DNA of 64,000 nucleotides from Rhizobium sp. P40RR-XXII (GCF_012641405.1 NZ_JABAII010000005.1:248001-312000), one strand, 5' to 3'; positions 37,907 through 46,950 are shown, counted from the stretch's first letter. Numbers and translations are program-made. Notes: generated by a model from the letters alone, not told the origin.

Positions 37907-37943
37907 GTAAGCGGAAGCTGATCCACACTCGGCTTCCGCTTAC
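37907..37943. terminator. Terminator between convergent genes
   Basis: Perfect 12-bp stem GTAAGCGGAAGC / GCTTCCGCTTAC with a 13-nt loop, in the 136-bp gap between the VOC-protein stop and the leftward secreted-protein stop. Followed by GTTATAT. Confidence 0.65.
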
Positions 37944-37956
37944 GTTATATCAGCTA

Positions 37957-38328
37957 TCAGTTGAGAGCCGGGCAACCGCTCCGGTTGGCGAAGGCCATGC
38001 GGTCTGGGCCGCCGTCATTCCAGCCACGAACGATGATACGCCGTCCATTGCTGTCAATCGAATCGATGCGCCGGAAGCCTTCGGCACGGGCGGCTCGCAT
38101 GAGGTCGCGCCGGCTGCAGCCGCGATCACGGTCCCAATCACGGTCACGGTCGCGATCCCAGCCGCGCGGCGGGCGGTTCCAATCCCGGCCCTGGTCACGC
38201 TGCCAGGGCGGCGGTGCGTATCCGTCATCGCCGCCATAGTACTGTGCCGAGGCGGCGGAGGTCATCAGTTGCAGTGCGGCCAGCCCGACCAGGGCGACAC
38301 GCGATACTCGTACGAAACGTTCCAACAT
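37957..38328 (-). CDS. Secreted Asp/Arg-repeat hypothetical protein
   Basis: 123 residues. A signal peptide (MLERFVRVSRVALVGLAAL, cleavage near SAQYY) precedes a Gly/Pro/Tyr-rich stretch and a tandem run of Asp-Arg-Trp (GWDRDRDRDWDRDRG), then a small folded part with two cysteines (CSRRDLMRAARAEGF, RSGCPALN) that could bond. AAGGGA precedes the ATG. Similar short exported proteins occur in rhizobia; the function is unknown. The opposite strand is open here too, an effect of the repeat. Confidence 0.65.
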   Translation of the reverse strand: MLERFVRVSRVALVGLAALQLMTSAASAQYYGGDDGYAPPPWQRDQGRDWNRPPRGWDRDRDRDWDRDRGCSRRDLMRAARAEGFRRIDSIDSNGRRIIVRGWNDGGPDRMAFANRSGCPALN

Positions 38329-38540
38329 TTCCCTTACCCCATTTTCTCTTATGGACGAGGCAGAGATACACCAACTCGCCTGAACTCTGCCTGAACGCCA
38401 CCGGAACCTGTTCATGACATACCGCTGGATGGCAAGCCAAGATTATCGAAAGAAATAGTCGTTGGGCGACCGCGCGGGCGCGTGGCACTTCCTTCGATCC
38501 CCTACCGATAGTAAGAGGCCCATGTCGGGAACTTTGCCGC

Positions 38541-38897
38541 TCAAGGGGTACGATCTCCATCCCGCCAATCGGTGATGGCCGAATGGACCGACTGGGACAG
38601 AAGCATTGCGCCGGCGAGACAATAGAGCAGCACGATGATGGCTGTTTCCATGATCAGCGGCAGGAAAGCAAAACGAGCGCCCTGGCTGTCCTCCTCTTCA
38701 GGAAGCAGGTCCGGCAATCCAAGGATCATGGCCACCAGCGGTGAGGCCATGATCGCGACGACGGCGGCCGCATGAAACCAGAGACGCAACCGGGGTCGTT
38801 TTCCCGCCGCCCAGAAGGCCAAAAGCGGCGCGCCGATATTGCCTATCAAGCCCAGCAAAACGGCAATCTCTGTCGGCAGGATCGAATCGTCGTACAT
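38541..38897 (-). CDS. Small hypothetical membrane protein
   Basis: 118 residues with about three hydrophobic segments (EIAVLLGLIGNIGAPLLAFW, FHAAAVVAIMASPLVAMIL, LIMETAIIVLLYCLAGAMLL). ATG follows GGGGATTGGGGATTC. No family recognised; monocistronic, leftward. Confidence 0.55.
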   Translation of the reverse strand: MYDDSILPTEIAVLLGLIGNIGAPLLAFWAAGKRPRLRLWFHAAAVVAIMASPLVAMILGLPDLLPEEEDSQGARFAFLPLIMETAIIVLLYCLAGAMLLSQSVHSAITDWRDGDRTP

Positions 38898-39200
38898 GAA
38901 TCCCCAATCCCCTGATGCTACCCAGATTAGTATCACGCATACGAAATGACAACCTTCTCGCATGCTGGCGCGCTGTCGCCACAATTCGTGTTTTCAGCCC
39001 ATCGCCACGGATTTATGGAAAGCATCGACACTCGAAACTCCGCAACATAGCAAACTCGATGCCGGTCTAGCCGATGAGTTCGCCTCGCCCATGTCCGAAT
39101 GTTTCTGCCCGGTGGAATTCGTGGGAAATCTTGTTGCTGAACATAAGATTGCCGCCACATTGGCCTCGCGTCGCAGCACCGGTGTCCGGACGACGATATC
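38898..39200. other. Gene-free stretch upstream of the small membrane protein
   Basis: 303 bp between the small membrane-protein gene and the end of the LacI-type regulator. Short frames on both strands lack ribosome sites. Nothing identifiable. Confidence 0.4.
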
Positions 39201-40199
39201 CTAACGCCCGATGCCGGTGATCGTCGGTTTGAACACGATGGTTTTCTGGCCGCTATCTCCCTCGCCGGCGACAGCGCGACGAACCAATTGCGCGGCCATC
39301 TCGCCCATCGCGCGCCTTGGCGAACGGGACGTCGCGATCGGTGCCGGCAAGGAACCGATCAGATCCAGCCCATTGAATCCGGCAATCAGCACCTGGCCGG
39401 GAACCGCAACGCCCAGTTCCATGCAGGCAAACAACCCGCCGCTCGCCATGTCGTCGTTTGAGTAATAGATACAATCGATATCGGGCACTGCTGCAAGCAG
39501 TGCCGTCGTCAGCCGCTTTCCCAGCGCGATCGAAGAAAAGGCATCGTCAATCCGCTGCTCGGCAAAACCCAGACCGTGCGCACGCAATATGCGTTCGAAG
39601 CCGGCCTTGCGCTTGCCGGCGCGCAGGTCCTTTTCCAGCGCACTGCCGACATAGCCGAACCGGCGGCGGCCGGCAGCAACAAGGGCTTCCGCCATCTCCT
39701 CGCCGGCGCGGCCATGCGACAAGCCGACATTGAAGTCGATCGGCGCACCATCGAGATCCATGAGCTGGATGACCGGGATGGCGGCATGACGGAGCAGATC
39801 CACCGTCTCTTCCGGCTGGTCCAGGCCGGTGACGATGATGGCGCAGGGTTGCCAGGACAGCATGTCGCGGATGATCTCGCGCTCCTTCGCCATGTTATAG
39901 TCGGATATGCCGAACACGGCCTGCATGCCGGATCCGTCCAGCCCGGCGGAAATGCCGGCAAGAATCTCCGGAAAGACGATGTTCGACATGCTGGGAACGA
40001 CGACGGCGACCAGATTGGTGCGCTGCGAGGACAGAGAAAGCGCCAGTCTGTTGCCCATATAGTTCATTCGCGTCGCCGCTTCGATGACCCTGTCGCGCGT
40101 CTCGCTGGAGACGTCAGCCACGCCGCGCAGGGCGCGCGATACCGTCATCTTGCTGACGCCCGCTTCGATGGCGACTTCTTCCAGAGTGGGTTTGCGCAT
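39201..40199 (-). CDS. LacI-family repressor of the tetronate operon
   Basis: 332 residues. The N-terminal LacI helix-turn-helix reads RKPTLEEVAIEAGVSKMTVSRALRG, with a hinge helix near RMNYMGNRLALSL; the rest is a periplasmic-binding-protein-like effector domain (VAVVVPSMSNIVFPEILAGI, DIDCIYYSNDDMASGGLFACMEL). The ATG is preferred over an in-frame TTG two codons earlier. It diverges from the erythronate/threonate operon, whose promoter carries a perfect palindrome; a tetronate or its product is the likely inducer. Confidence 0.88.
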   Translation of the reverse strand: MRKPTLEEVAIEAGVSKMTVSRALRGVADVSSETRDRVIEAATRMNYMGNRLALSLSSQRTNLVAVVVPSMSNIVFPEILAGISAGLDGSGMQAVFGISDYNMAKEREIIRDMLSWQPCAIIVTGLDQPEETVDLLRHAAIPVIQLMDLDGAPIDFNVGLSHGRAGEEMAEALVAAGRRRFGYVGSALEKDLRAGKRKAGFERILRAHGLGFAEQRIDDAFSSIALGKRLTTALLAAVPDIDCIYYSNDDMASGGLFACMELGVAVPGQVLIAGFNGLDLIGSLPAPIATSRSPRRAMGEMAAQLVRRAVAGEGDSGQKTIVFKPTITGIGR

Positions 40200-40288
40200 C
40201 CCCAAGCAACCCTCGATGAACCATGGCGGCTGGCACGACGCCGCTCTTCTTCATAGAGTGTTTCCTTGAAAAGGCAAACAGCCTCCTA

Positions 40289-40319
40289 TTGACAATTACA
40301 GGGAAAATAAGGCTATGTT
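40289..40319 (+). promoter_or_regulatory. Promoter of the tetronate operon
   Basis: TTGACA at 40289-40294 is a perfect -35. CTATGT/TATGTT at 40313-40319 is a possible -10, with an 18-19 bp spacer. It is overlapped by the operator palindrome, which fits repression. Confidence 0.6.
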
Positions 40320-40345
40320 ACCGATACCGGTATCGGTAACATAGC
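40312..40345. promoter_or_regulatory. 34-bp perfect palindromic operator of the LacI-type repressor
   Basis: Every base from 40312 to 40345 pairs around the centre ACC|GGT; the core is ACCGATACCGGTATCGGT. It covers the -10 and start region of the tetronate operon, 23 bp before the ltnD ATG. A LacI-type gene lies divergently. The symmetry and position make it a very strong operator candidate; binding itself is inferred. Confidence 0.85.
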
Positions 40346-40367
40346 TTGATATTGCAGAGGTAGCGCC

Positions 40368-41276
40368 GTGCAGAACACAAAGAAGGCCGCCGTCATTGGC
40401 CTGGGGTCCATGGGTTGGGGCGCTGCCCTATCGCTTCTGAAAGCGGGCTTTACCGTCCGCGGCTGCGATATTCGCGGCGAGGTGCTCGCGCGCTTTGCCG
40501 AAAACGGCGGCACTCCATGCACGACGCCGGCGTCAGCGGCTGAAGACGCCGACGTGATCCTCGTCTATGTCGTCAACAGCAAGCAGACCGAAGATGTCCT
40601 TTTCGGGCAGAATGGAGCCTTGCAGACCGCGCTACCCTCGACGGTATTTCTGCTCTGTACCACCATGGCCCCGAGTGCCACGACAGCCATTGCCGAAAGG
40701 CTGGAAGCGGCAGGCATGCTCGTCATCGACGCCCCCGTTTCCGGTGGCCACGTTCGCGCGCTTGCGGGCGAAATCACCGTCATGGCATCCGGCACACCGG
40801 AGGCCTTCGATCGCGCATCAGCGGCGCTCGACGCCATCTCGGCCAAAGTATTCCGGCTCGGTGATCGTCCCGGCGCCGGCTCGCAGGTCAAGATGATCAA
40901 CCAACTGCTGGCAGGCGTGCACATCGCCGCGACAGCCGAGGCCATGACGCTTGCCGCCAAGGCCGATATCGATCTCAAGACGCTCTATGAGGTGATCCGT
41001 GTTTCCGCCGGTTCGTCCTGGATGTTCGAGAACCGCGGCGAGCACATCGTATCCGGCGATTATACGCCACGCTCGGCGGTCAACATCTTCGTCAAGGATC
41101 TCGGCATCGTGACATCGGAGGCCGGCAAAGCCGGAGCCGTCACGCCGCTCGCCACTGCGGCACTCGACCTCTTCGTTGAAGCATCAGAAGCAGGCTTGGG
41201 TCTGGAAGACGATGCCGCCGTTGCAAAGATCCTGGCCGCCAAGAGCGGCGCAAGCCTGCCAGGCGTGAAGGACTAG
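40368..41276 (+). CDS. ltnD: L-threonate dehydrogenase (LtnD-like)
   Basis: 302 residues, beta-hydroxyacid dehydrogenase family. NAD site IGLGSMGWGAALSLLKAGF at the N-terminus (quoted in part), substrate motif IDAPVSGGHVRALAGEITVMASG, and the catalytic lysine in GSQVKMINQLLAGVH. LtnD oxidises L-threonate to 2-oxo-tetronate in the pathway that yields dihydroxyacetone phosphate. First gene of the operon and closest to the operator. The neighbouring otnK, otnC, otnI and denD support the assignment. Confidence 0.87.
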   Translation: MQNTKKAAVIGLGSMGWGAALSLLKAGFTVRGCDIRGEVLARFAENGGTPCTTPASAAEDADVILVYVVNSKQTEDVLFGQNGALQTALPSTVFLLCTTMAPSATTAIAERLEAAGMLVIDAPVSGGHVRALAGEITVMASGTPEAFDRASAALDAISAKVFRLGDRPGAGSQVKMINQLLAGVHIAATAEAMTLAAKADIDLKTLYEVIRVSAGSSWMFENRGEHIVSGDYTPRSAVNIFVKDLGIVTSEAGKAGAVTPLATAALDLFVEASEAGLGLEDDAAVAKILAAKSGASLPGVKD

Positions 41277-41279
41277 ACC

Positions 41280-42554
41280 GTGGCGCTCCTGCTTGGCTGC
41301 ATTGCGGATGACTTTACCGGGGCCACCGATCTTGCCGCGCTGCTTGCGCGCAGCGGACTGCCCGTTTCACTGCGGATCGGCATACCGCAGGAGAAACGCG
41401 ACCGGAACGAGACGGCGGCCTTCGAGGTCATCGCCCTGAAATGCAGGACATCCCCAGTCGAGATTGCCGTGAAGCAGGCCCGGCAAGCACTGGAATGGCT
41501 GGAGGAAGCCGGCGCCAGTCGCTTCTTCTGGAAATATTGCTCGACATTCGACAGCACGGCCGAAGGCAATATCGGTCCGGTCGCGGAGATGTTGATGGCT
41601 GAGACCGGCGCGGCCCAGACGATCTATTGCCCGGCCTTTCCCGAGAATGGACGCAGCGTCTTCATGGGCCACCTCTTCGTCGGCGAGCAACTGCTGTCGG
41701 AAAGTCCGATGAAGGACCATCCGCTGACGCCGATGCGCGATTCAAGCCTTGTCCGGCTGCTGACGCCGCAGGTGAATGGCGCTGTCGGACTTGCCAGCCG
41801 CAACGTCGTCTCAAAGGGTGCGGCAACGTTGAAGGCGAGGCTGGCTCAACTCGGCAGCAACGGCACCCAGCACGTGATCGTCGATGCTGTTTGCGATGAC
41901 GATCTCCGTACGATCGCCGCCGCATCCTTCGACATGCCGCTGCTGACGGGCGGCAGCGCGATCGCCGGCCAGCTTCCGCAATTTTACATTGAGCAGGGTC
42001 TCATCAGCCTCTCCGAACATCGACAGGCACTGCCAAAGGTGACAGGCGGTTCGATCGTCCTATCCGGCAGCTGCTCCGCCATGACGCGCCGGCAAGTTGC
42101 CAATTATGCCGGCAAGGTTGCCAGCCTGCGGCTCGATCCGATCGCGCTTGCAGAGGAAGGCGCCGGCGCTGCGCTGGAATGGCTGCGTCAGCAATCTCCC
42201 GATGCGCCGAAGCTTATCTATGCCACCGCCGAACCCGACGAGGTGCGGCAGGCTCAAGAGCGGTTGGGTCGGGACAAGGCGGGCCAGGTGGTCGAGGACG
42301 CCCTTTCCGAGATCGCCCGCACGGCCTTCGACTACGGCACGCGCCGCTTCGTCGTTGCCGGTGGAGAAACCTCCGGCGCGATCACGCAGGCGCTCGGCGT
42401 CACACACCTGACGATCGGCCCGGAAATAGCGCCGGGCGTTCCCTGGACATTTGCGACGATGGACGGAGAACCGATTGCACTCGCCCTGAAATCGGGCAAC
42501 TTCGGCGGCGAAAGCTTCTTCACGGATGCCTTCGACCGGTTGGAGGCCGCATGA
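41280..42554 (+). CDS. otnK: 3-oxo-tetronate kinase (OtnK, four-carbon acid sugar kinase)
   Basis: 424 residues, DUF1537 kinase family: LLGCIADDFTGATDLAALLARSGLPVSL at the start (DDFTG is the substrate motif), FFWKYCSTFDSTAEGNIGPV, and the C-terminal FVVAGGETSGAITQALGVTHLTIGPEIAPGVPW (quoted in part) as ATP site. It phosphorylates 3-oxo-tetronate to the 4-phosphate. The start is GTG, 3 bp after the ltnD stop; it overlaps otnC by ATGA. Confidence 0.9.
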   Translation: MALLLGCIADDFTGATDLAALLARSGLPVSLRIGIPQEKRDRNETAAFEVIALKCRTSPVEIAVKQARQALEWLEEAGASRFFWKYCSTFDSTAEGNIGPVAEMLMAETGAAQTIYCPAFPENGRSVFMGHLFVGEQLLSESPMKDHPLTPMRDSSLVRLLTPQVNGAVGLASRNVVSKGAATLKARLAQLGSNGTQHVIVDAVCDDDLRTIAAASFDMPLLTGGSAIAGQLPQFYIEQGLISLSEHRQALPKVTGGSIVLSGSCSAMTRRQVANYAGKVASLRLDPIALAEEGAGAALEWLRQQSPDAPKLIYATAEPDEVRQAQERLGRDKAGQVVEDALSEIARTAFDYGTRRFVVAGGETSGAITQALGVTHLTIGPEIAPGVPWTFATMDGEPIALALKSGNFGGESFFTDAFDRLEAA

Positions 42555-43201
42555 GCGAAGAGACCGAACTGCGCGAAAACATATGCATGATGGCCAAGTC
42601 GCTTTACGATCGCGGCCTGACCGCCGGCTCCTCCGGCAATATTTCCGCACGCCTCAGCGATGGACGCCTGCTGGTGACGCCAACTGGCAGCTCCTTCGGG
42701 CGCCTCGATCCCGCGCGGCTCTCGCTCTTCGATGGCGAAGGAAGCCTGATCGGCGGGGACAAGCCGACGAAGGAAATGCCGCTGCATTCAGCCTTCTACG
42801 AGACGCGGCCGAAAAAGACCGGCGCCGTGGTGCATCTTCACTCCAGCCATTCGGTGGCGCTGTCGATCCTGCCCGGCGTCGATGCCGACAACATGCTAGC
42901 GCCCTTGACGGCCTATTCGATCATGAAGCTCGGCAAGGTGAAGCTTCTGCCCTATTTCATGCCCGGCGATCCGGCCATGGGCGATGCCATTCGTGGCCTT
43001 GCCGGCAAGCGCAGCGCGGTAATGCTGGCCGCACATGGACCCGTCGTTTCGGCAAAAGATCTGGAAGCGGCCGTTTATGCGATCGAAGAATTGGAAGAGA
43101 CGGCAAAGCTTGCCATGCTGACGCGCGGGGCCAATCCTTTGCTGCTCACGGATCCGCAGATCGCCGATCTCGTTCGCACCTATGACGTGGAGTGGGACTG
43201 A
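42551..43201 (+). CDS. otnC: 3-oxo-tetronate 4-phosphate decarboxylase (OtnC, class II aldolase fold)
   Basis: 216 residues, AraD/fuculose aldolase superfamily: LTAGSSGNISARLSDGRLLVTPTGSSFG, KEMPLHSAFYETRP (Glu plus His), VVHLHSSHSVALS (metal-binding HxH), and MLAAHGPVVSA (third His). OtnC decarboxylates 3-oxo-tetronate 4-phosphate to dihydroxyacetone phosphate. ATG overlaps the otnK stop by four bases, so the pair is translationally coupled. Confidence 0.9.
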   Translation: MSEETELRENICMMAKSLYDRGLTAGSSGNISARLSDGRLLVTPTGSSFGRLDPARLSLFDGEGSLIGGDKPTKEMPLHSAFYETRPKKTGAVVHLHSSHSVALSILPGVDADNMLAPLTAYSIMKLGKVKLLPYFMPGDPAMGDAIRGLAGKRSAVMLAAHGPVVSAKDLEAAVYAIEELEETAKLAMLTRGANPLLLTDPQIADLVRTYDVEWD

Positions 43202-43203
43202 AC

Positions 43204-43968
43204 ATGACGCGCTTTTCCGCCAATCTGGGATTCCTGTGGCAGGAGCTCTCCCTTCCGGACGCGATCCGCGCCGCCAAGGCCGCCGGCTTCGATGCCGTGG
43301 AATGCCACTATCCCTATGACACCCCTGCCGAAGCCGTGCGTCAGGCATTGGAGGAAACCGGCCTTCCCATGCTCGGCCTCAATACCGCTCGCGGCAATGT
43401 CGCGGCTGGCGACAACGGCCTCGCGGCCATTCCGGGGCGCGAGGATGAAGCGCGCGGCGTCATCGATCAGGCGATCGATTATGCGACTGCCATCGGCGCG
43501 CGAAACGTGCATGTGATGGCCGGCAAGGCCATGGGCGACGAGGCGCAAGCCACCTTCATCGCCAATCTCCGCTATGCCTGCGACCGCGCCGACAAGGTGG
43601 GGACGACCGTGCTGATCGAGCCGCTTAATCATCGCGATGCGCCGGGCTACTTCCTGCGGACGGCGGATCAGGCGCTCGACATCATGGCGGCGGTCGGCGC
43701 CGAGAACCTGAAGCTGATGTTCGACTGCTATCACATCCAGATCATGCAGGGCGACCTGACGCACAGGCTGCAAGCACATATGGCGGCAATCGGTCATGTC
43801 CAGATCGCCGCCGTCCCGGACCGGCGCGAACCGGACCACGGCGAAATCGATTACCGCCACATTCTGCAGCTTCTTGAAACGCTTGGCTATGACAAGCCAA
43901 TCGGCGCGGAATATCGGCCGGCGACCACGACGGATGCGGGGCTGGCCTGGCTGCAAGCGTACAAATGA
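43204..43968 (+). CDS. otnI: 2-oxo-tetronate isomerase (OtnI, hydroxypyruvate-isomerase-like)
   Basis: 254 residues, xylose-isomerase-like TIM barrel: FSANLGFLWQELSLPDAIRAAKAAGFDAVECHYPYDTP, VLIEPLNHRDAPGYFLRTAD (metal Glu), MFDCYHIQIMQGDLT, VPDRREPDHGEIDY and AEYRPATTTDAGLAWL. In the known pathway OtnI converts 2-oxo- to 3-oxo-tetronate. The ATG at 43204 is preferred to an upstream GTG at 43192. Confidence 0.87.
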   Translation: MTRFSANLGFLWQELSLPDAIRAAKAAGFDAVECHYPYDTPAEAVRQALEETGLPMLGLNTARGNVAAGDNGLAAIPGREDEARGVIDQAIDYATAIGARNVHVMAGKAMGDEAQATFIANLRYACDRADKVGTTVLIEPLNHRDAPGYFLRTADQALDIMAAVGAENLKLMFDCYHIQIMQGDLTHRLQAHMAAIGHVQIAAVPDRREPDHGEIDYRHILQLLETLGYDKPIGAEYRPATTTDAGLAWLQAYK

Positions 43969-44065
43969 AGCGAAGGCCGGCATTCCGGATGCCCGGCGGT
44001 CGTCGAATACATTCACGCGGGAATTATCTCGCACTCTGATCAGCCTATTGGGAGGAAAAGCCGAT

Positions 44066-45052
44066 ATGCATGTTTTGATCTTGGGCGCTGCGGGCATGGT
44101 CGGCCGCAAGCTTGTCAACCGTATTGCCGCCGAGCCGAAGGTTCTGGGCAAGACCATCGATCGCCTGACGCTGGTCGATGCCTTCCAACCGCCGGTGCCG
44201 GAGGCGCTTGCATCCGTATCCAAGGCTCTGACGATCGATCTTGCGACAGCAGGCGTTGCAGACAGGCTCATCGAAGATCGGCCGGATATGATCTTCCATC
44301 TTGCCGCCATCGTCTCCGGCGAAGCCGAGGCCGATTTCGACAGGGGCTACAGGGTCAATCTCGACGGCACCCGTGCACTGTTCGAAGCCATTCGCCAGCA
44401 GAGCCTGAAATCCACCTATATCCCGCGCGTTATCTTCGCCTCTTCCATCGCCGTGTTCGGAACCCCGTTCCCCGACGTCATCGGCGACGAATTCCTGACC
44501 GCGCCGCTAACGAGCTACGGCACCCAGAAAGCGATTGCGGAACTTCTGCTCGCCGACTATTCGCGTCGCGGCATTTTCGACGGCATCGGCATCCGGCTGC
44601 CGACCATCTGCGTTCGGCCAGGCGCCCCGAACAAGGCGGCGTCCGGCTTCTTTTCGAACATCCTGCGCGAGCCGCTTGTCGGCAGGCAAGCCATTCTGCC
44701 TGTCAGCGACACGGTGCGGCATTGGTTTGCAAGCCCGCGCTCGGCTGTCGGCTTCTTCGTGCATGCCGCAACGCTCGACACAGTGAAAGTCGGGCCACGG
44801 CGCAATCTCACCATGCCAGGGCTTTCGGCGCTCGTTTCCGATGAGATCGACGCCCTGCGCCGTGTCGGCGGCGACAAGGCGGTTGCGCTCATCCGCCGCG
44901 AACCCGATCCGGTGATCGAGCGGATCGTCTCCGGCTGGGCGACCCAATTCGACGCCCGGCGCGCGAGCGATCTCGGCTTCAAGGCCGAACAGAATTTTGA
45001 CGAGATCCTGCGGGTGCATATCGAAGACGAACTGGACGGGAGGGTCGTATGA
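44066..45052 (+). CDS. denD: D-erythronate dehydrogenase (DenD-like, extended SDR)
   Basis: 328 residues, NAD-dependent epimerase/dehydratase fold: [20 protein letters not shown] (glycine-rich NAD site), [36 protein letters not shown], and the catalytic [19 protein letters not shown] precedes the ATG. DenD oxidises D-erythronate to 2-oxo-tetronate, the second entry point into the otn pathway; the ltnD gene upstream provides the first. It ends in ATGA with the next SDR gene. Confidence 0.87.
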   Translation: MHVLILGAAGMVGRKLVNRIAAEPKVLGKTIDRLTLVDAFQPPVPEALASVSKALTIDLATAGVADRLIEDRPDMIFHLAAIVSGEAEADFDRGYRVNLDGTRALFEAIRQQSLKSTYIPRVIFASSIAVFGTPFPDVIGDEFLTAPLTSYGTQKAIAELLLADYSRRGIFDGIGIRLPTICVRPGAPNKAASGFFSNILREPLVGRQAILPVSDTVRHWFASPRSAVGFFVHAATLDTVKVGPRRNLTMPGLSALVSDEIDALRRVGGDKAVALIRREPDPVIERIVSGWATQFDARRASDLGFKAEQNFDEILRVHIEDELDGRVV

Positions 45053-45819
45053 CGGAGATGTCGTCGCAGAACGCAATCGCTTTGGTGACCGGCGGCGGTA
45101 CGGGTATCGGCCGCGCCATCGCCAAGGCGCTCGGTTCGGCGGGCTTCAAGGTCGTCATCTCGGGACGTCGCGCTGACGTTCTCGAAAAAGCCGCCCGCGA
45201 ACTCACCGAGGAAACGGGGGCGGAATTTCTTGCGGTTGCGGCCGATGTCAGCGACCCCAGCTCGGTCCGCAGCCTCTTCGATGTCATTGCCGGCCGCTAT
45301 GGCCGCCTCGACCTTCTGGTCAACAATGCCGGCATGGGCCTGCCGGCCGTGCCGATGGAGGAGCTGAGTTTCGAGCAATGGAACGCCATTCTCGGTGCGA
45401 ACCTGACCGGTGCATTCCTCTGCACGCAGCAGGCCTTCCGGCTGATGAAAGCCCAGGTGCCGCAAGGCGGCCGCATCATCAACAACGGCTCGATCTCGGC
45501 CACGACGCCGCGACCGCATTCCGCACCCTATACGGCCACCAAGCACGCAATCACCGGCCTGACGAAATCGACCGCCCTCGATGGCCGTCCGTTCGACATC
45601 GCCTGCGGGCAGATCGATATCGGCAATGCCGCCACCGACATGACGGCGAGGATGAGTGCCGGCGTGTTGCAGGCGAATGGCGAGACCGCAGCCGAACCGA
45701 CGATCTCGGCAGAGCATGTCGCACGCGCAGTGGTCTACATGGCAACGCTGCCGCTCGACGCCAACGTTCTCTCCATGACCGTCATGGCAACGAAGATGCC
45801 GCTTGTCGGCAGGGGGTGA
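45049..45819 (+). CDS. Short-chain dehydrogenase/reductase of the tetronate operon
   Basis: 256 residues, classical [20 protein letters not shown] (cofactor), [38 protein letters not shown] (quoted in part; Ser, Tyr and Lys of the catalytic set). ATGA overlap with denD makes it the last operon gene. It may oxidise another four-carbon or sugar acid precursor; this step is not in the described pathway, so its role is open. Confidence 0.82.
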   Translation: MTEMSSQNAIALVTGGGTGIGRAIAKALGSAGFKVVISGRRADVLEKAARELTEETGAEFLAVAADVSDPSSVRSLFDVIAGRYGRLDLLVNNAGMGLPAVPMEELSFEQWNAILGANLTGAFLCTQQAFRLMKAQVPQGGRIINNGSISATTPRPHSAPYTATKHAITGLTKSTALDGRPFDIACGQIDIGNAATDMTARMSAGVLQANGETAAEPTISAEHVARAVVYMATLPLDANVLSMTVMATKMPLVGRG

Positions 45820-45825
45820 CAAACA

Positions 45826-45856
45826 ATCGGCAGCGCCGAGGTACGACGCTGCCGAT
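45826..45856 (+). terminator. Hairpin at the end of the tetronate operon
   Basis: Perfect 10-bp stem ATCGGCAGCG / CGCTGCCGAT with an 11-nt loop, 7 bp after the stop. No T-run. Likely the operon terminator. Confidence 0.55.
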
Positions 45857-45877
45857 AATCTGATATCGCGTATCGGC

Positions 45878-45990
45878 TAGAGGCGGATGATTTTAGGTCT
45901 GTTCGACCTAAAATCATCCGCCTCTAGAATCAAAGAAGTAGAGCGTGATGTCGTCCGAAAACCGCCTACACTTTTCGGCATCACGCTCTA
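45878..45990 (+). repeat. RIME-like bimodular intergenic repeat, copy 2
   Basis: Module A (45878-45926) is a perfect inverted repeat with 21-bp arms beginning TAGAGGCGGATGATTTTAGG and a 7-nt loop. After the linker GAATCAAAGAAGTA, module B runs 45941-45990 and is identical over its length to copy 1. The right border (CTCTA) contains the stop codon of the leftward HtrA-like gene. Confidence 0.88.
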
Positions 45991-46950
45991 GATGGCCGGT
46001 CGGGCGGAAGGCTTTACCTGCCTTCGCTCGATCAGGCCGCCGACGCTGAAGATCAACACCTCGATCTCCGTGCCGATCTTGTCGCCATCGAGCAGCCGGA
46101 CGACGACGTCTATGCCGGATACGGCCTGTCCATCGATGGCAAGCAGGTAGTCACCCTCCTGCAACCCGCCTTTCTCGGCCGGACTATCCTTCTCGACACG
46201 GCGCAGACGTACGGCCGTCGAATGCGTGACGCCGGCCTCCAGCGCGATGCGCCGATGCAGCTCAACCGTATCGGCGGCGATGCCGATATAGGCGCGCCTG
46301 ACATGGCCGAAGCGCAGGATCTCGGATACCACATGCTTGGCCGTGTTGGAGGCGACCGAAAAGGCAATGCTCTGCGCACCCTGGATGACGGCGGTATTGA
46401 CGCCGATCACCTCGCCGGCGGACGAGACGAGCGGGCCGCCGGAATTGCCGGGATTGAGGGCGGCATCCGTCTGGATAATATCTTCCATCAGGCGCCCGCT
46501 GGCTGCACGCATCGACCGGCCAAGTGCCGAGACGATACCGGCGGTAACAGTCCATTCGAAGCCAAGCGGATTGCCGATGGCAATTGCGATGTGACCGCGC
46601 TTCAGCGATTTGGAATCCCCGAGCTTCGCCCAATTGCCGGACCAGTCATTGGCGCGGATCAATGCAAGGTCGGTATCCGGATCGCGCCCGAGCACCCTTC
46701 CCTCGACGGTTGCCCCTTCCGGGGTCTTGATGCGCACGGCCTTTGCGTCGTCGACGACATGATTGTTGGTGACGACAAGGCCGTCCGGCGAGATGGCGAA
46801 GCCGGAACCATGGCCAGCGCGGCCGCCCAACCGCTCGATCCGGCTGACGGCCGGCCCGACCAGATCGACTGCACCCGACACCGATTGAGAATAGGCATCC
46901 GGCAGCCCGGCATCGGATGACGGCTGGATGTCGCGATCAATAAAGCCCAT
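45988..46950 (-). CDS. HtrA/DegP-like serine protease without signal peptide
   Basis: 320 residues. Trypsin-like domain with catalytic H64 (VVTNNHVVDD), D94 (PDTDLALI) and S170 (NPGNSGGP), then one PDZ domain (~220-310; KGGLQEGDYLLAIDGQAVSG). It lacks the signal peptide or membrane anchor of periplasmic HtrA proteins, so it is predicted cytoplasmic. GGAGGAG precedes the ATG. The TAG stop falls in the border of repeat copy 2. The role may be intracellular quality control; this is inferred. Confidence 0.88.
   Translation of the reverse strand: MGFIDRDIQPSSDAGLPDAYSQSVSGAVDLVGPAVSRIERLGGRAGHGSGFAISPDGLVVTNNHVVDDAKAVRIKTPEGATVEGRVLGRDPDTDLALIRANDWSGNWAKLGDSKSLKRGHIAIAIGNPLGFEWTVTAGIVSALGRSMRAASGRLMEDIIQTDAALNPGNSGGPLVSSAGEVIGVNTAVIQGAQSIAFSVASNTAKHVVSEILRFGHVRRAYIGIAADTVELHRRIALEAGVTHSTAVRLRRVEKDSPAEKGGLQEGDYLLAIDGQAVSGIDVVVRLLDGDKIGTEIEVLIFSVGGLIERRQVKPSARPAI

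Noticed and set aside
37783..38394. A 203-codon plus-strand frame over the Asp/Arg-repeat protein
   Set aside because: The repeat keeps both strands open. The minus strand has a signal peptide and ribosome site, so that strand was chosen.
45841..45990. Insertion sequence remnant suggested by the inverted repeats
   Set aside because: No transposase frame or target duplication is seen, and the bimodular palindromic structure fits a RIME-like element.
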